Assembly: GCA_037138335.1 (NCBI GenBank) | Contig: JBAXIO010000003.1 | Location: 124,001-188,000, forward strand | Direction of reading: 5' to 3' | DNA from: CAIRDP01 sp037138335 | GTDB taxonomy: Bacteria; Bacteroidota; Bacteroidia; Bacteroidales; FEN-979 | DNA: 64,000 nt | In this document: piece after piece, positions 51,220-59,152 of the stretch | Numbering within the stretch: the stretch's first letter is position 1 | Layout: every line of letters starts with the position of its first letter | Made by a program: the position numbers and the translations under genes | The notes under the pieces: generated by a model | Databases searched by the model: none | Told to the model about the DNA's origin: nothing | The model's input: the letters and a program-made list of their open reading frames with translations, nothing else

Positions 51220-52370
51220 GGAGCTGGATAACGGGATACGGGATAGCGCTTTTCCTGCTGCTTGCCACGATGGCAGGCTGTAAGAAAGATTCGCAGGACC
51301 CCGCCACGACTAAAGCGACGCCTTATCTCATCCGCATACCAAAATATTTTCCAACCGAACTGAATATCCCTCCCGACAATCCGATGACTGTTGAAGGTGT
51401 TGAACTGGGCCGTTACCTGTTTTATGACGGAAGGTTGTCGGGTCGAAACGGGCCCGATTCCCTCATGAGCTGCTCTACCTGCCATGTCCAGGCCCATTCT
51501 TTTGTATGCGGAATAGGGAATCCCCGCTTCCCGGGCGGCCACCCTCACGGGCTTACCGGTATTTTAACCCCTCACTTCATGCTTCCGATGATCAACCTGG
51601 TATGGGTGAATAACGGTTATCTCTGGAACGGATCGCTTTCGCCGGCTAACCCGCTCAAGGCAAAGCGCAGGCTGGAGGATATGTGCTGGATGGCGATCGT
51701 GGCCCCCCATGAGATTGCAGGGGATACCAGCCGCTCCAGGGCGCTTATCCAAGGCATTGAAGGGTATCCCGGATTATTTGAAAAAGCTTTCGGCAGCAAT
51801 ACCGTAACGGTAAAAAATATGGGCAGAGCCATTGCCCAGTTTGTACGGACCCTCATTTCGTCCAACTCGAAGTTCGACAGGTTCCTGGAAGGGAAAGACC
51901 AGCTTAGTGAAAAGGAGCGCAAGGGCTACGTGCTTTTCATGACCGAAACCGGGGGTGATTGTTTTCACTGCCACGGAGGGGAGGGAAACCCCCTGTTTAC
52001 AACCAATCTTTTTTATAATAACGGCCTTGACAGCGTTTTTGCCGACCCCAACGACAGGTATGGTTTTACCGGCAACCACAAAGATGTTGGCGTATACGTG
52101 GCCCCAACATTGAGAAATGTCGCTTTTACCGCACCGTATATGCATGACGGAAGGTTTAAATCACTGGAAGAAGTAATTGACTTTTACAGTTCGGGAGTTG
52201 TGTGGTCGCCAAGTATCAGCACCCTGATGCACCATGTTTCAACCCGGGGGGTCCAGCTGACACCTTCACAGAAATCTGACCTTAAAGATTTCATCTTAAC
52301 TTTGACCGACAGTAGTTTTGTAACAAATACTGAGTTTTCCAGGCCGCCCAGGCTCCCTGGCGAAAAATGA
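51216..52370 (+). CDS. MbnH/MauG-like diheme cytochrome c peroxidase-family lipoprotein
   Basis: 384 residues. A signal segment with lipobox (TMAGC, Cys22) precedes two c-type heme sites, CSTCH (Cys86, Cys89, His90) and CFHCH (Cys249, Cys252, His253), as in diheme cytochrome c peroxidase/MauG proteins; the C-terminal part has YVAPTLRNVAFTAPYMHDGR. The start overlaps the MbnP-like stop (ATGA). In the methanobactin-associated pair MbnH modifies a Trp of MbnP, so the two genes together indicate a copper-binding or copper-sensing surface protein matured by heme chemistry. It could instead be a plain peroxidase. Cytochrome c maturation genes are not in this window. Confidence 0.82.
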   Translation: MRSWITGYGIALFLLLATMAGCKKDSQDPATTKATPYLIRIPKYFPTELNIPPDNPMTVEGVELGRYLFYDGRLSGRNGPDSLMSCSTCHVQAHSFVCGIGNPRFPGGHPHGLTGILTPHFMLPMINLVWVNNGYLWNGSLSPANPLKAKRRLEDMCWMAIVAPHEIAGDTSRSRALIQGIEGYPGLFEKAFGSNTVTVKNMGRAIAQFVRTLISSNSKFDRFLEGKDQLSEKERKGYVLFMTETGGDCFHCHGGEGNPLFTTNLFYNNGLDSVFADPNDRYGFTGNHKDVGVYVAPTLRNVAFTAPYMHDGRFKSLEEVIDFYSSGVVWSPSISTLMHHVSTRGVQLTPSQKSDLKDFILTLTDSSFVTNTEFSRPPRLPGEK

Positions 52371-52380
52371 GGATTATCCC

Positions 52381-53196
52381 ATGATCGTTAAATCAAACTG
52401 CAAAATAAACCTTGGACTGAATGTCGTGAGAAAACGTGCCGACGGCTATCACGACATTGAAACGGTATTCTACCCTGTGGGGCTCTGCGATTCCCTGGAA
52501 GTTAAGGTCTCGGAGGATGAACAGTTCCGTTTCTCTTCCACCGGGCTTAAAATTCCCGGCGCCGCTGCCTCAAACCTTTGTGTGCAGACTTATGAACTCA
52601 TGAGGGAGCATTTTAATATACCTGCGGTCGGGATCCATCTTGAGAAGAACATTCCTATGGGTTCCGGACTGGGCGGAGGTTCGTCAAACGGAGCCGGAAC
52701 ACTCCTGGCCCTGAATGAAATTTTCGGGCTCAAACTCAGCCAGGAGCATCTTAAGGCCTTTGCTTCACGGCTTGGCAGCGATTGCACTTTTTTTATTGAA
52801 AATAAACCAGCCTTTGCGAAGGGAAGGGGGGAGCTTCTTGAGAACCTGAATCTCAGCCTGTCAGGATACTACATTCTGCTGGTCATCCCGCATCTTCATA
52901 TGAGCACTGCAGAAGCATATTCGATGATGCAGCCGGCAAGTCCCTCAAAGTCACTGAAAGAAATCGCCATGATGCCCGTGAGCCAGTGGAAGGATGTCAT
53001 GCACAATGACTTCGAGGGTCCGGTGTTCAGGAAATTTCCCCTGATCGGGAAGATCAAGGAATTGCTGTATGAAAAGGGGGCAGTTTATGCCTCAATGAGC
53101 GGCAGCGGCTCGGCAGTTTATGGTATATTTAACGAAATCCCCCTGGTGGAAGCCTTGTTCCCGGGCTGTTTTGTGTGGGTTTCGAATCCTGTTTAG
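52381..53196 (+). CDS. ispE: 4-diphosphocytidyl-2-C-methyl-D-erythritol kinase
   Basis: 271 residues. GHMP-kinase features: VKSNCKINLGLNVVRKRADG with the catalytic-region Lys, ATP loop PMGSGLGGGSSNGAGTLLAL, and SMSGSGSAVYGIF near the C-terminus. It phosphorylates the 2-OH of CDP-methylerythritol in the non-mevalonate isoprenoid pathway. It lies 10 nt after the MbnH-like gene on the same strand. Confidence 0.94.
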   Translation: MIVKSNCKINLGLNVVRKRADGYHDIETVFYPVGLCDSLEVKVSEDEQFRFSSTGLKIPGAAASNLCVQTYELMREHFNIPAVGIHLEKNIPMGSGLGGGSSNGAGTLLALNEIFGLKLSQEHLKAFASRLGSDCTFFIENKPAFAKGRGELLENLNLSLSGYYILLVIPHLHMSTAEAYSMMQPASPSKSLKEIAMMPVSQWKDVMHNDFEGPVFRKFPLIGKIKELLYEKGAVYASMSGSGSAVYGIFNEIPLVEALFPGCFVWVSNPV

Positions 53197-53207
53197 TTAC
53201 CATAAAC

Positions 53208-53277
53208 AGCGAAGCATGTTACACGAGCCGCATCAGGTGCAGCAAAGCAAACCGTAGAGGCGGTGAAAAGATGCGAG
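53208..53277. repeat. Interspersed element B (related to 41423-41536)
   Basis: A 70-bp spacer between convergent genes with agcgaagcat at one end and tgcgag at the other, like element A but with a shorter middle. Confidence 0.35.
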
Positions 53278-53284
53278 CTGCTTT

Positions 53285-54361
53285 TTATTTCGGCGCCAGC
53301 CGTATCAGCACAAACGCGATGATCCCGAAAATGATATTAGGTATCCATACTGCCACCAGGGGCTGAAGGTTGCCGAAGGTTGCAAATACCGTTGATATCT
53401 GCATAAACAGGATATACAGGAAAGTAAGCGCAAGGCCCATACCCAGGTGCAATCCAATCCCTCCCCTTACTTTCCTCGAGGAAACCGCAACAGCGATCAG
53501 TGTGAGTATGAAGGTCGCAAAGGGATCTGAGATCCTGCTATACCCCTTGACCTTGTATTTCATAACATCAGGATCGCCGCGGAGCTCTTTCTTACGGATA
53601 TGTTCCTTAAGCACGAAGTAGTTCATGATCTTGACCTCTTCTATATCCTCCGTGAAATCGGCCGGGACCAGGGGCAGCAAGGTGTCAAGTTTAACGCCCT
53701 TTCGCATACTTTCCTTCAGGCCATCCATCTTTCGTTCATAAAAACTGCTGATGATCCAGTGCTGGCGAAGGCTGTCCCAGTCGAGACGTTCGGCTTTGAG
53801 TTTATAGACCATCTCCCTGTTCTGGAATTTCTCTATGGTGAACTTCCAGCCACTTTTTGTTTTAATGTTGAAATTCTCTAGATATATAAAGGTTCCCGGG
53901 CTGATCTGACGGTGGATGTTCATATCATTGAACTCCTTGGGATCCTTGATGTACTTCTTTTCAAATGCATACATGCCCTGGTTGGTATAAGGGATGATGA
54001 AGTTTGCCAGGAGGAAGGAAAGGAAGGCAAGGATTAGTGCCGACATAACATAAGGCAGCAGTAGCCTCCGGAAGCTTATGCCGCTGGCCAGTATCGCTAC
54101 GATCTCTGAATTTGAAGCCATCTTTGATGTAAAGAAGATCACAGCGATGAAAGTGAGGAGGTAACTGAAAAGATTGATGAAATAGGGGATGAAGTTGAAG
54201 TAATAATCAACCACAATGGCCATCAGAGGGGGTTTGGTGCGCAGGAAATCGTCTATCCTTTCCGAAATATCAAAGATCACAACGATAAAGATCAGGAGGA
54301 CCAGGGTGAAGAAGAAAGTCCCAAGGAACTTACGGATGATATACAGGTCAAGGGTTCGCAT
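53285..54361 (-). CDS. LptF/LptG-family permease
   Basis: The start is at 54361 (MRTLDLYIIRKFLGTFFFTL), giving 358 residues; the 77 upstream codons lie in the glycosyltransferase gene and are not credible. About six hydrophobic segments flank a beta-jellyroll periplasmic region, the YjgP/YjgQ layout. NSEIVAILASGISFRRLLLP is the typical coupling-helix region. It belongs to the LptB2FG transporter that extracts LPS from the inner membrane. Its start shares one base with the stop of the upstream glycosyltransferase (TGATG), so they are coupled. Confidence 0.88.
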   Translation of the reverse strand: MRTLDLYIIRKFLGTFFFTLVLLIFIVVIFDISERIDDFLRTKPPLMAIVVDYYFNFIPYFINLFSYLLTFIAVIFFTSKMASNSEIVAILASGISFRRLLLPYVMSALILAFLSFLLANFIIPYTNQGMYAFEKKYIKDPKEFNDMNIHRQISPGTFIYLENFNIKTKSGWKFTIEKFQNREMVYKLKAERLDWDSLRQHWIISSFYERKMDGLKESMRKGVKLDTLLPLVPADFTEDIEEVKIMNYFVLKEHIRKKELRGDPDVMKYKVKGYSRISDPFATFILTLIAVAVSSRKVRGGIGLHLGMGLALTFLYILFMQISTVFATFGNLQPLVAVWIPNIIFGIIAFVLIRLAPK

Positions 54362-56061
54362 CAGTAGATCTCCATCATTTGATAATTCATATTCCTGGCA
54401 GGGGGTACCCAGCCTGTGGAAACGGAGACCCAAAAATAATAATTCCCCGGATGGGAAGGCGTAAAGAAACGAATACTGGTGTCCCTGCCTGCTCCTGTAA
54501 TAACCATATTGGTTAATTCGGTAGAAGGAACCATCTGGGCAATAAACTGGTCCTTGTAATGGATATGGTAAACCAGCCTGCTTGGCATCCATTTGTTCTC
54601 GTTGAACGTGACTTCCTCATTGTAAGGGTTTACAATTGTTATAGGCAATATGATTGTTGAATTGGCAGGAAAACGCAGGGTTTTTAGCTTAAATTTAAGT
54701 CCGAGCTTATAATGGGACCTGAAATTTTCCCAGTAGCCGTAATAAGTGATGATCCTGTTGCTGCAAATAAAGGCTTTTTTTGCAGGCAGCCATCGCCAGG
54801 GAACAAAATCAATAACCATGATGTCCTTTCCCTGCAGGCTCTTTTCAATTTCACTCCAGTAATAGTACTGGGTGCGGTGGCCGGCGTAATCTTCCATGGT
54901 ATAGGCCGGTTTACCGGTATAAAAAATATACTTCGAGGCACGCTGGTAGGAGTTAAGGAAAAGTACCGGCCTGCCGTTTGCTTTTGCTTCAACTTCCTTC
55001 GACCATTCCTTCCATCCGTACAATTCTGAAAGATTCACAAGATGGCGGGGGATGTTTAAATAATCGTAAACCAGGTAAACCCTCAGGCCGGCAGCAAACA
55101 CCAGGCTTACAACCGCCAGTGACATGATCCATTTCCTTAATTTTATTTTGCCTGCGGATGTGGTGTAGGCAATGATCAGGAGAGGGGCGAATGCAGGGAC
55201 AGTCCAGTTTGGCTCCACTTTGCCCCTGAAGGTATATGCCATAAAAAACAGTATAAATCCTATAGCCGTGAACTTCAAGCTTTTGTCGAAAGTGCTTTCG
55301 GGTTTGAAGATGACCATGGCCCTGAAAAACACAAAGGCCATGAAGGGGCCGTAAATAAGGAACTGGCCAACAAAATACTCACTGAAATACTTCAGCAGGT
55401 TGAATTGTTCGAAGCTTCGCTCGAAAAGATGGTAATATACCGTCGGATGGTCATTCCTGAATGACCATAAAATATGGGGTATCATGCAGATGATCCCGCT
55501 GGCCGCTGCAATGTAAAACGACCTGCTTTTGAAGAGTTTGAAATTCGAAATGATGGTAAACAGTATAACCAGTATGCCGTTGTATTTGCTGTATATCATG
55601 GCCGCCATGATCACTCCCCAGATAACCGACAGTATGATGCTGTCCTTTTCAAGGAGTTTTTTATACACCACGAAAAACAGTATGGTGAAAAAAAGCAGGG
55701 CCACATCGGGGGCTGCCATGAATCCGCCGACCTGGGCGATCACTGTTGTAAACCCAAGCGCTGCAAACAACACCGGGTCCTTAACACCGGCAAGCTTTGA
55801 GACCAGGTAAAACGAGAGGGTGTTTATGATCACAAAAAAGAACCTCAGCCCGAACTCGTTATGAAAGAGAATATACCCTGCCCTTATCAGTATGCCTACC
55901 ATGGGGGGATGCTCGTAATATCCCCAGGCCGGCCTTTGTCCGTACATCCAGAACAATGCCTCGTCGTCGAACAGGCCGGTGGCTGCAGCCTGGATGAAAT
56001 TGATGATCATCCAGCCGAGGAGGATATAAAGCAGTAAGCGCTTATTCTTGTTTTCGTCCAT
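54361..56061 (-). CDS. Glycosyltransferase family 39 (ArnT/dolichyl-mannosyltransferase-like)
   Basis: 566 residues; about ten hydrophobic segments in the first ~360 residues and a soluble C-terminal part. The N-terminal loop has LFDDEALFWMYGQRPAWGYY (acidic catalytic pair) and EHPPMVGILIRAG, typical of GT39/PMT_2 proteins that use polyprenyl-phosphate sugars at the periplasmic face. The coupling to an LptF/G-type permease gene (1-nt overlap) suggests LPS or lipid A modification. The sugar and acceptor are unknown. Confidence 0.85.
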   Translation of the reverse strand: MDENKNKRLLLYILLGWMIINFIQAAATGLFDDEALFWMYGQRPAWGYYEHPPMVGILIRAGYILFHNEFGLRFFFVIINTLSFYLVSKLAGVKDPVLFAALGFTTVIAQVGGFMAAPDVALLFFTILFFVVYKKLLEKDSIILSVIWGVIMAAMIYSKYNGILVILFTIISNFKLFKSRSFYIAAASGIICMIPHILWSFRNDHPTVYYHLFERSFEQFNLLKYFSEYFVGQFLIYGPFMAFVFFRAMVIFKPESTFDKSLKFTAIGFILFFMAYTFRGKVEPNWTVPAFAPLLIIAYTTSAGKIKLRKWIMSLAVVSLVFAAGLRVYLVYDYLNIPRHLVNLSELYGWKEWSKEVEAKANGRPVLFLNSYQRASKYIFYTGKPAYTMEDYAGHRTQYYYWSEIEKSLQGKDIMVIDFVPWRWLPAKKAFICSNRIITYYGYWENFRSHYKLGLKFKLKTLRFPANSTIILPITIVNPYNEEVTFNENKWMPSRLVYHIHYKDQFIAQMVPSTELTNMVITGAGRDTSIRFFTPSHPGNYYFWVSVSTGWVPPARNMNYQMMEIY

Positions 56062-56068
56062 TTTATAA

Positions 56069-56146
56069 TAGTGAACGGTTACTGGTCACTAGTTAATGGT
56101 GACTAAAGTCAGTCACTGTTCACCAGTCACAAGTCACTATTCACTT
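56069..56146. repeat. Heptamer array between tgt and the GT39 gene
   Basis: Units cggttac, tggtcac, tggtgac, cagtcac, tgttcac, aagtcac and tattcac with a single 1-nt slip. The left part reads gtgac and the right part ttcac; it ends two bases before the tgt stop (56150-56148). Confidence 0.82.
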
Positions 56147-56147
56147 C

Positions 56148-57278
56148 TTAAAGTCGTTTCATCAGTTTCACAACCATTTCGGCTTTCCATTTTGCAAAAT
56201 CCCCGTCCTGTATATGTTGTCTGGCCTCTTTCATCAGCCAGATATAAAACCCGAGATTATGCATGGTGGCGATCATGGCCGACAGCATCTCCCCTGAAAT
56301 GAAAAGATGCCTCAGGAAGGCCTTTGAATACTGCAGGTCGGAGTACACATCACCCGAGGCTTCAACAGGGGAGAAGTCGTCTTTCCATTTTTCATTTTTG
56401 ATGTTGATGATTCCATCCCTCGTAAAAAGCATCCCGTTCCTGCCGTTCCTGGTCGGGATAACACAGTCGAACATGTCGATGCCAAGGGCGATACTTTCCA
56501 GCAAATTTGCCGGGGTTCCAACACCCATAAGGTACCTGGGTTTTTCAGGGGGCAGTATGTTACATACAAGGCCGGTGATCTCATACATGATGTTTGCGGG
56601 TTCCCCAACCGAAAGGCCCCCTATGGCATAACCGTCAGCTTCCTTTGACGCAATGTATTCTGCCGATTGTATCCTGAGGTCCTCGAAAGTGCTCCCCTGA
56701 ACTATCGGGAACAAAGCCTGGGTATAACCATGCGGGCATTGGGTTTTGTTAAAATGCTCCAGGCAGCGGTCAAGCCATTTATGCGTCCGTTTCAGTGATT
56801 TCTTTGCATACTCGTATTCGCAGGGATACGGTGTGCATTCGTCGAATGCCATGATGATATCGGCTCCCAGTGAACGTTGGATGTCAATTGCTGATTCGGG
56901 TGTGAAATGATGCCTCGAACCGTCGATGTGCGACTGGAAGACCACACCTTCATCGGTGATCTTCCGTATATCGGCAAGTGAATAGATCTGGAAGCCGCCG
57001 CTGTCGGTGAGTATGGGCCGGTCCCAGCCGTTGAACTTATGTAAGCCGCCTGCTTCCTCAATGATCCTGGTTCCCGGGCGGAGGTATAGGTGGTAAGTAT
57101 TGCTGAGCATGATCTCAGCCCTGATCTCTTCCCTGAGGTCCCTGATGTGCAATGCTTTTACAGCACCGGCAGTACCTACCGGCATGAAAAAAGGGGTATG
57201 AACCACACCATGGTCAGTAATCAGAGACCCGGCCCTGGCTGAACTTCCGGGATCGCGATGTTCTATTCTGAAATTCAT
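56148..57278 (-). CDS. tgt: tRNA-guanine (queuine) transglycosylase, zinc cysteines not seen
   Basis: 376 residues. Core motifs are present: FMPVGTAGAVKALHIRDLRE, ILTDSGGFQIYSLAD (base-binding Asp), IMAFDECTPYP, GYAIGGLSVGEP, and GIDMFDCVIPTRNGRNGMLF with the nucleophile Asp. The C-terminal zinc site usually contains CxCxxC; here the corresponding stretch reads SGDVYSDLQYSKAFLRHLFI, with no cysteines. I believe other Bacteroidota Tgt proteins share this loss, but that needs an alignment. It exchanges guanine for queuosine precursor in tRNA anticodons. Confidence 0.92.
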   Translation of the reverse strand: MNFRIEHRDPGSSARAGSLITDHGVVHTPFFMPVGTAGAVKALHIRDLREEIRAEIMLSNTYHLYLRPGTRIIEEAGGLHKFNGWDRPILTDSGGFQIYSLADIRKITDEGVVFQSHIDGSRHHFTPESAIDIQRSLGADIIMAFDECTPYPCEYEYAKKSLKRTHKWLDRCLEHFNKTQCPHGYTQALFPIVQGSTFEDLRIQSAEYIASKEADGYAIGGLSVGEPANIMYEITGLVCNILPPEKPRYLMGVGTPANLLESIALGIDMFDCVIPTRNGRNGMLFTRDGIINIKNEKWKDDFSPVEASGDVYSDLQYSKAFLRHLFISGEMLSAMIATMHNLGFYIWLMKEARQHIQDGDFAKWKAEMVVKLMKRL

Positions 57279-57332
57279 CTTTAACAGCTGAACTCTGGGA
57301 TTTAGTAATTAACGAAGCCGCCTATTTATCGA

Positions 57333-57340
57333 CAAAGGTA
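57333..57340 (-). promoter_or_regulatory. -7 box (TACCTTTG) of tgt
   Basis: TAnnTTTG match on the minus strand, about 55 nt before the tgt ATG. Confidence 0.5.
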
Positions 57341-57362
57341 GGTTTTTATAGCGGATTCTGAA

Positions 57363-57370
57363 TATCTTTG
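57363..57370 (+). promoter_or_regulatory. -7 box (TATCTTTG) of the GT2/sigma-factor genes
   Basis: TAnnTTTG match 26 nt before the ATG at 57397. Confidence 0.5.
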
Positions 57371-57396
57371 CCGCCATCCAAAATAAAACTCGTTAA

Positions 57397-58530
57397 ATGC
57401 CCGACAGACTTGTAAATCTTGATACTCTCCCATTGGCCCTGCTGATCATCCTGTCCTGCTTTTTCCTTATCCAGATGGTTTATTACCTTGTGCTTTTCCT
57501 CAAACTGGCAAGGTATAAAGGACCTGTATCCTCCAGTTCGAAAGAAGGAGTCTCGGTGGTAATCTGCGCCCATAATGAATATTACAATCTGAAGGCAAAC
57601 CTACCCCTGATACTCGAACAGGACTACCCCGAATTTGAAGTGCTTGTCGTAAATCATGCTTCGGATGATGAAACCTCATACCTGATTTCCGATTTACAGA
57701 AAGAATATCCGAATCTGAAAGGCATCGAAATCAAGAAGGATCTAAATTTCTTTACAGGAAAGAAATTCCCCCTGGCTATTGGGATCAAATCGGCAAAATA
57801 TGATAAGGTACTGCTTACCGATGCAGATTGCAAACCATCCTCCCCTCAATGGATCGGAACAATGCAATCGGCCTACACCGAAAAAATTAAAGTGGTGCTT
57901 GGGTATAGCCCGTATACCCGTGTTAAAGGGATCCTGAACAAGCTGATCCGTTATGATACGGCCCATATTGCGGTCCAGTATCTTTCAAGTGCACTGGCCG
58001 GGCTTCCGTACATGGGGGTTGGCAGGAACCTATCCTACCTTAGATCAGTGTTTTACGATAACCAGGGGTTTATCAGGCACTACAGGATACGATCGGGTGA
58101 TGATGATCTTTTCATCAACAGGGTGGCCAAAAAATCAAATACTGCAGTGGTGGTTCATCCTGACAGTTATACGGTTTCGGAACCCAAGAAGACTTTCAGC
58201 CATTGGATCACACAAAAGAGGCGCCATCTGTTGACTTCCACGCATTACCGGTTTATACACAGGTTCCTGCTTGGATTGTATTCTTTCAGCCTGCTTTTCT
58301 ATTATGTCTTTTTTGTACTGATGCTGTCTTTGAATTTCTCTGTATTCCCTGTCCTCGGTTTGTTTTTGCTGAGAATGCTCATCCAGTACCTGGTCCTGTC
58401 ACGTTGTTTCAGGCAGCTCAATGAAAATGACCTCATCCCTTTTATTCCATTGCTGGAAATTGTACTTTTGTTATTGAATATTGGTATCGGCATCACGAAC
58501 GTTTTCCGCAAACCGAATAAATGGAAGTAG
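57397..58530 (+). CDS. Membrane-anchored glycosyltransferase family 2
   Basis: 377 residues. An N-terminal membrane segment (about 8-35) and two to three C-terminal segments flank a GT-A domain: SVVICAHNEYYNLKANLPLI, VLVVNHASDDETSYLI, LLTDADCKPSSPQW (DxD) and RSGDDDLFINR, with TQKRRH standing for the Q-x-x-R-W/H motif of processive GT2 enzymes. It may extrude or extend a polysaccharide. It overlaps the downstream sigma-factor gene by 10 nt. Confidence 0.87.
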   Translation: MPDRLVNLDTLPLALLIILSCFFLIQMVYYLVLFLKLARYKGPVSSSSKEGVSVVICAHNEYYNLKANLPLILEQDYPEFEVLVVNHASDDETSYLISDLQKEYPNLKGIEIKKDLNFFTGKKFPLAIGIKSAKYDKVLLTDADCKPSSPQWIGTMQSAYTEKIKVVLGYSPYTRVKGILNKLIRYDTAHIAVQYLSSALAGLPYMGVGRNLSYLRSVFYDNQGFIRHYRIRSGDDDLFINRVAKKSNTAVVVHPDSYTVSEPKKTFSHWITQKRRHLLTSTHYRFIHRFLLGLYSFSLLFYYVFFVLMLSLNFSVFPVLGLFLLRMLIQYLVLSRCFRQLNENDLIPFIPLLEIVLLLLNIGIGITNVFRKPNKWK

Positions 58531-59129
58531 CAAACCATCTAACCGATAAAGGGCAGAGGGATTACCGCCTTGTGCAACTCGCACTAACCGAAGGTGACCA
58601 GAAAGCCTATGCGGAACTGCTGAATAATTACCGGGATTCACTATACTTTATGATGCTGAAAATGACCGGCAATCCGGTAGATGCCGATGACCTGACCATC
58701 GAGGCATTCGGCAAGGCATTCAGGAACCTGGCCCAGTATACTCCTGATTATGCTTTCAGTACCTGGCTTTTTAAAATCGGAGCCAATAATTGTATAGATT
58801 TTCTAAGGAAAAGCAGGAGGATACAGTTTGCCGATTATGAGTGGGGAGATGAGGAGGAGTCTTCGGACCTTTCATCAAATATCCCTTCCACCACCCCTGA
58901 CCCCGAGGAGCATATCATTGCCAAGCAAAAGGTAAAGCTGATGCACGAAGTGGTGGATAAATTAAAACCGCATTATCGTCAGCTTATCGAGATGCGATAT
59001 TTCAAGGAATGGTCCTATGAAGAGATCGCTTCCTCCCTGGATCTGCCCCTGGGCACAGTAAAAGCCCAGCTTTTCAGGGCCCGGGAACTCCTTCATGAGA
59101 TACTTAAAGATTCGCAGGATAAGATTTAA
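58521..59129 (+). CDS. ECF-type RNA polymerase sigma factor
   Basis: 202 residues. Region 2 (YFMMLKMTGNPVDADDLTIE; TWLFKIGANNCIDFLRK) and region 4 (YRQLIEMRYFKEWSYEEIAS; GTVKAQLFRARELLHEILKD) are well preserved. A Glu/Ser-rich linker (EWGDEEESSDLSSN) lies between them. No anti-sigma factor gene is next to it. It overlaps the glycosyltransferase gene and precedes urocanate hydratase by 23 nt. The regulon is not evident. Confidence 0.92.
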   Translation: MEVANHLTDKGQRDYRLVQLALTEGDQKAYAELLNNYRDSLYFMMLKMTGNPVDADDLTIEAFGKAFRNLAQYTPDYAFSTWLFKIGANNCIDFLRKSRRIQFADYEWGDEEESSDLSSNIPSTTPDPEEHIIAKQKVKLMHEVVDKLKPHYRQLIEMRYFKEWSYEEIASSLDLPLGTVKAQLFRARELLHEILKDSQDKI

Positions 59130-59152
59130 CCCGTGATGAACATAATATAATT

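Noticed and set aside
54362..54592. N-terminal extension of the LptF/G permease
   Set aside because: It lies wholly inside the GT39 gene in another frame; the true start shares a base with that gene's stop.
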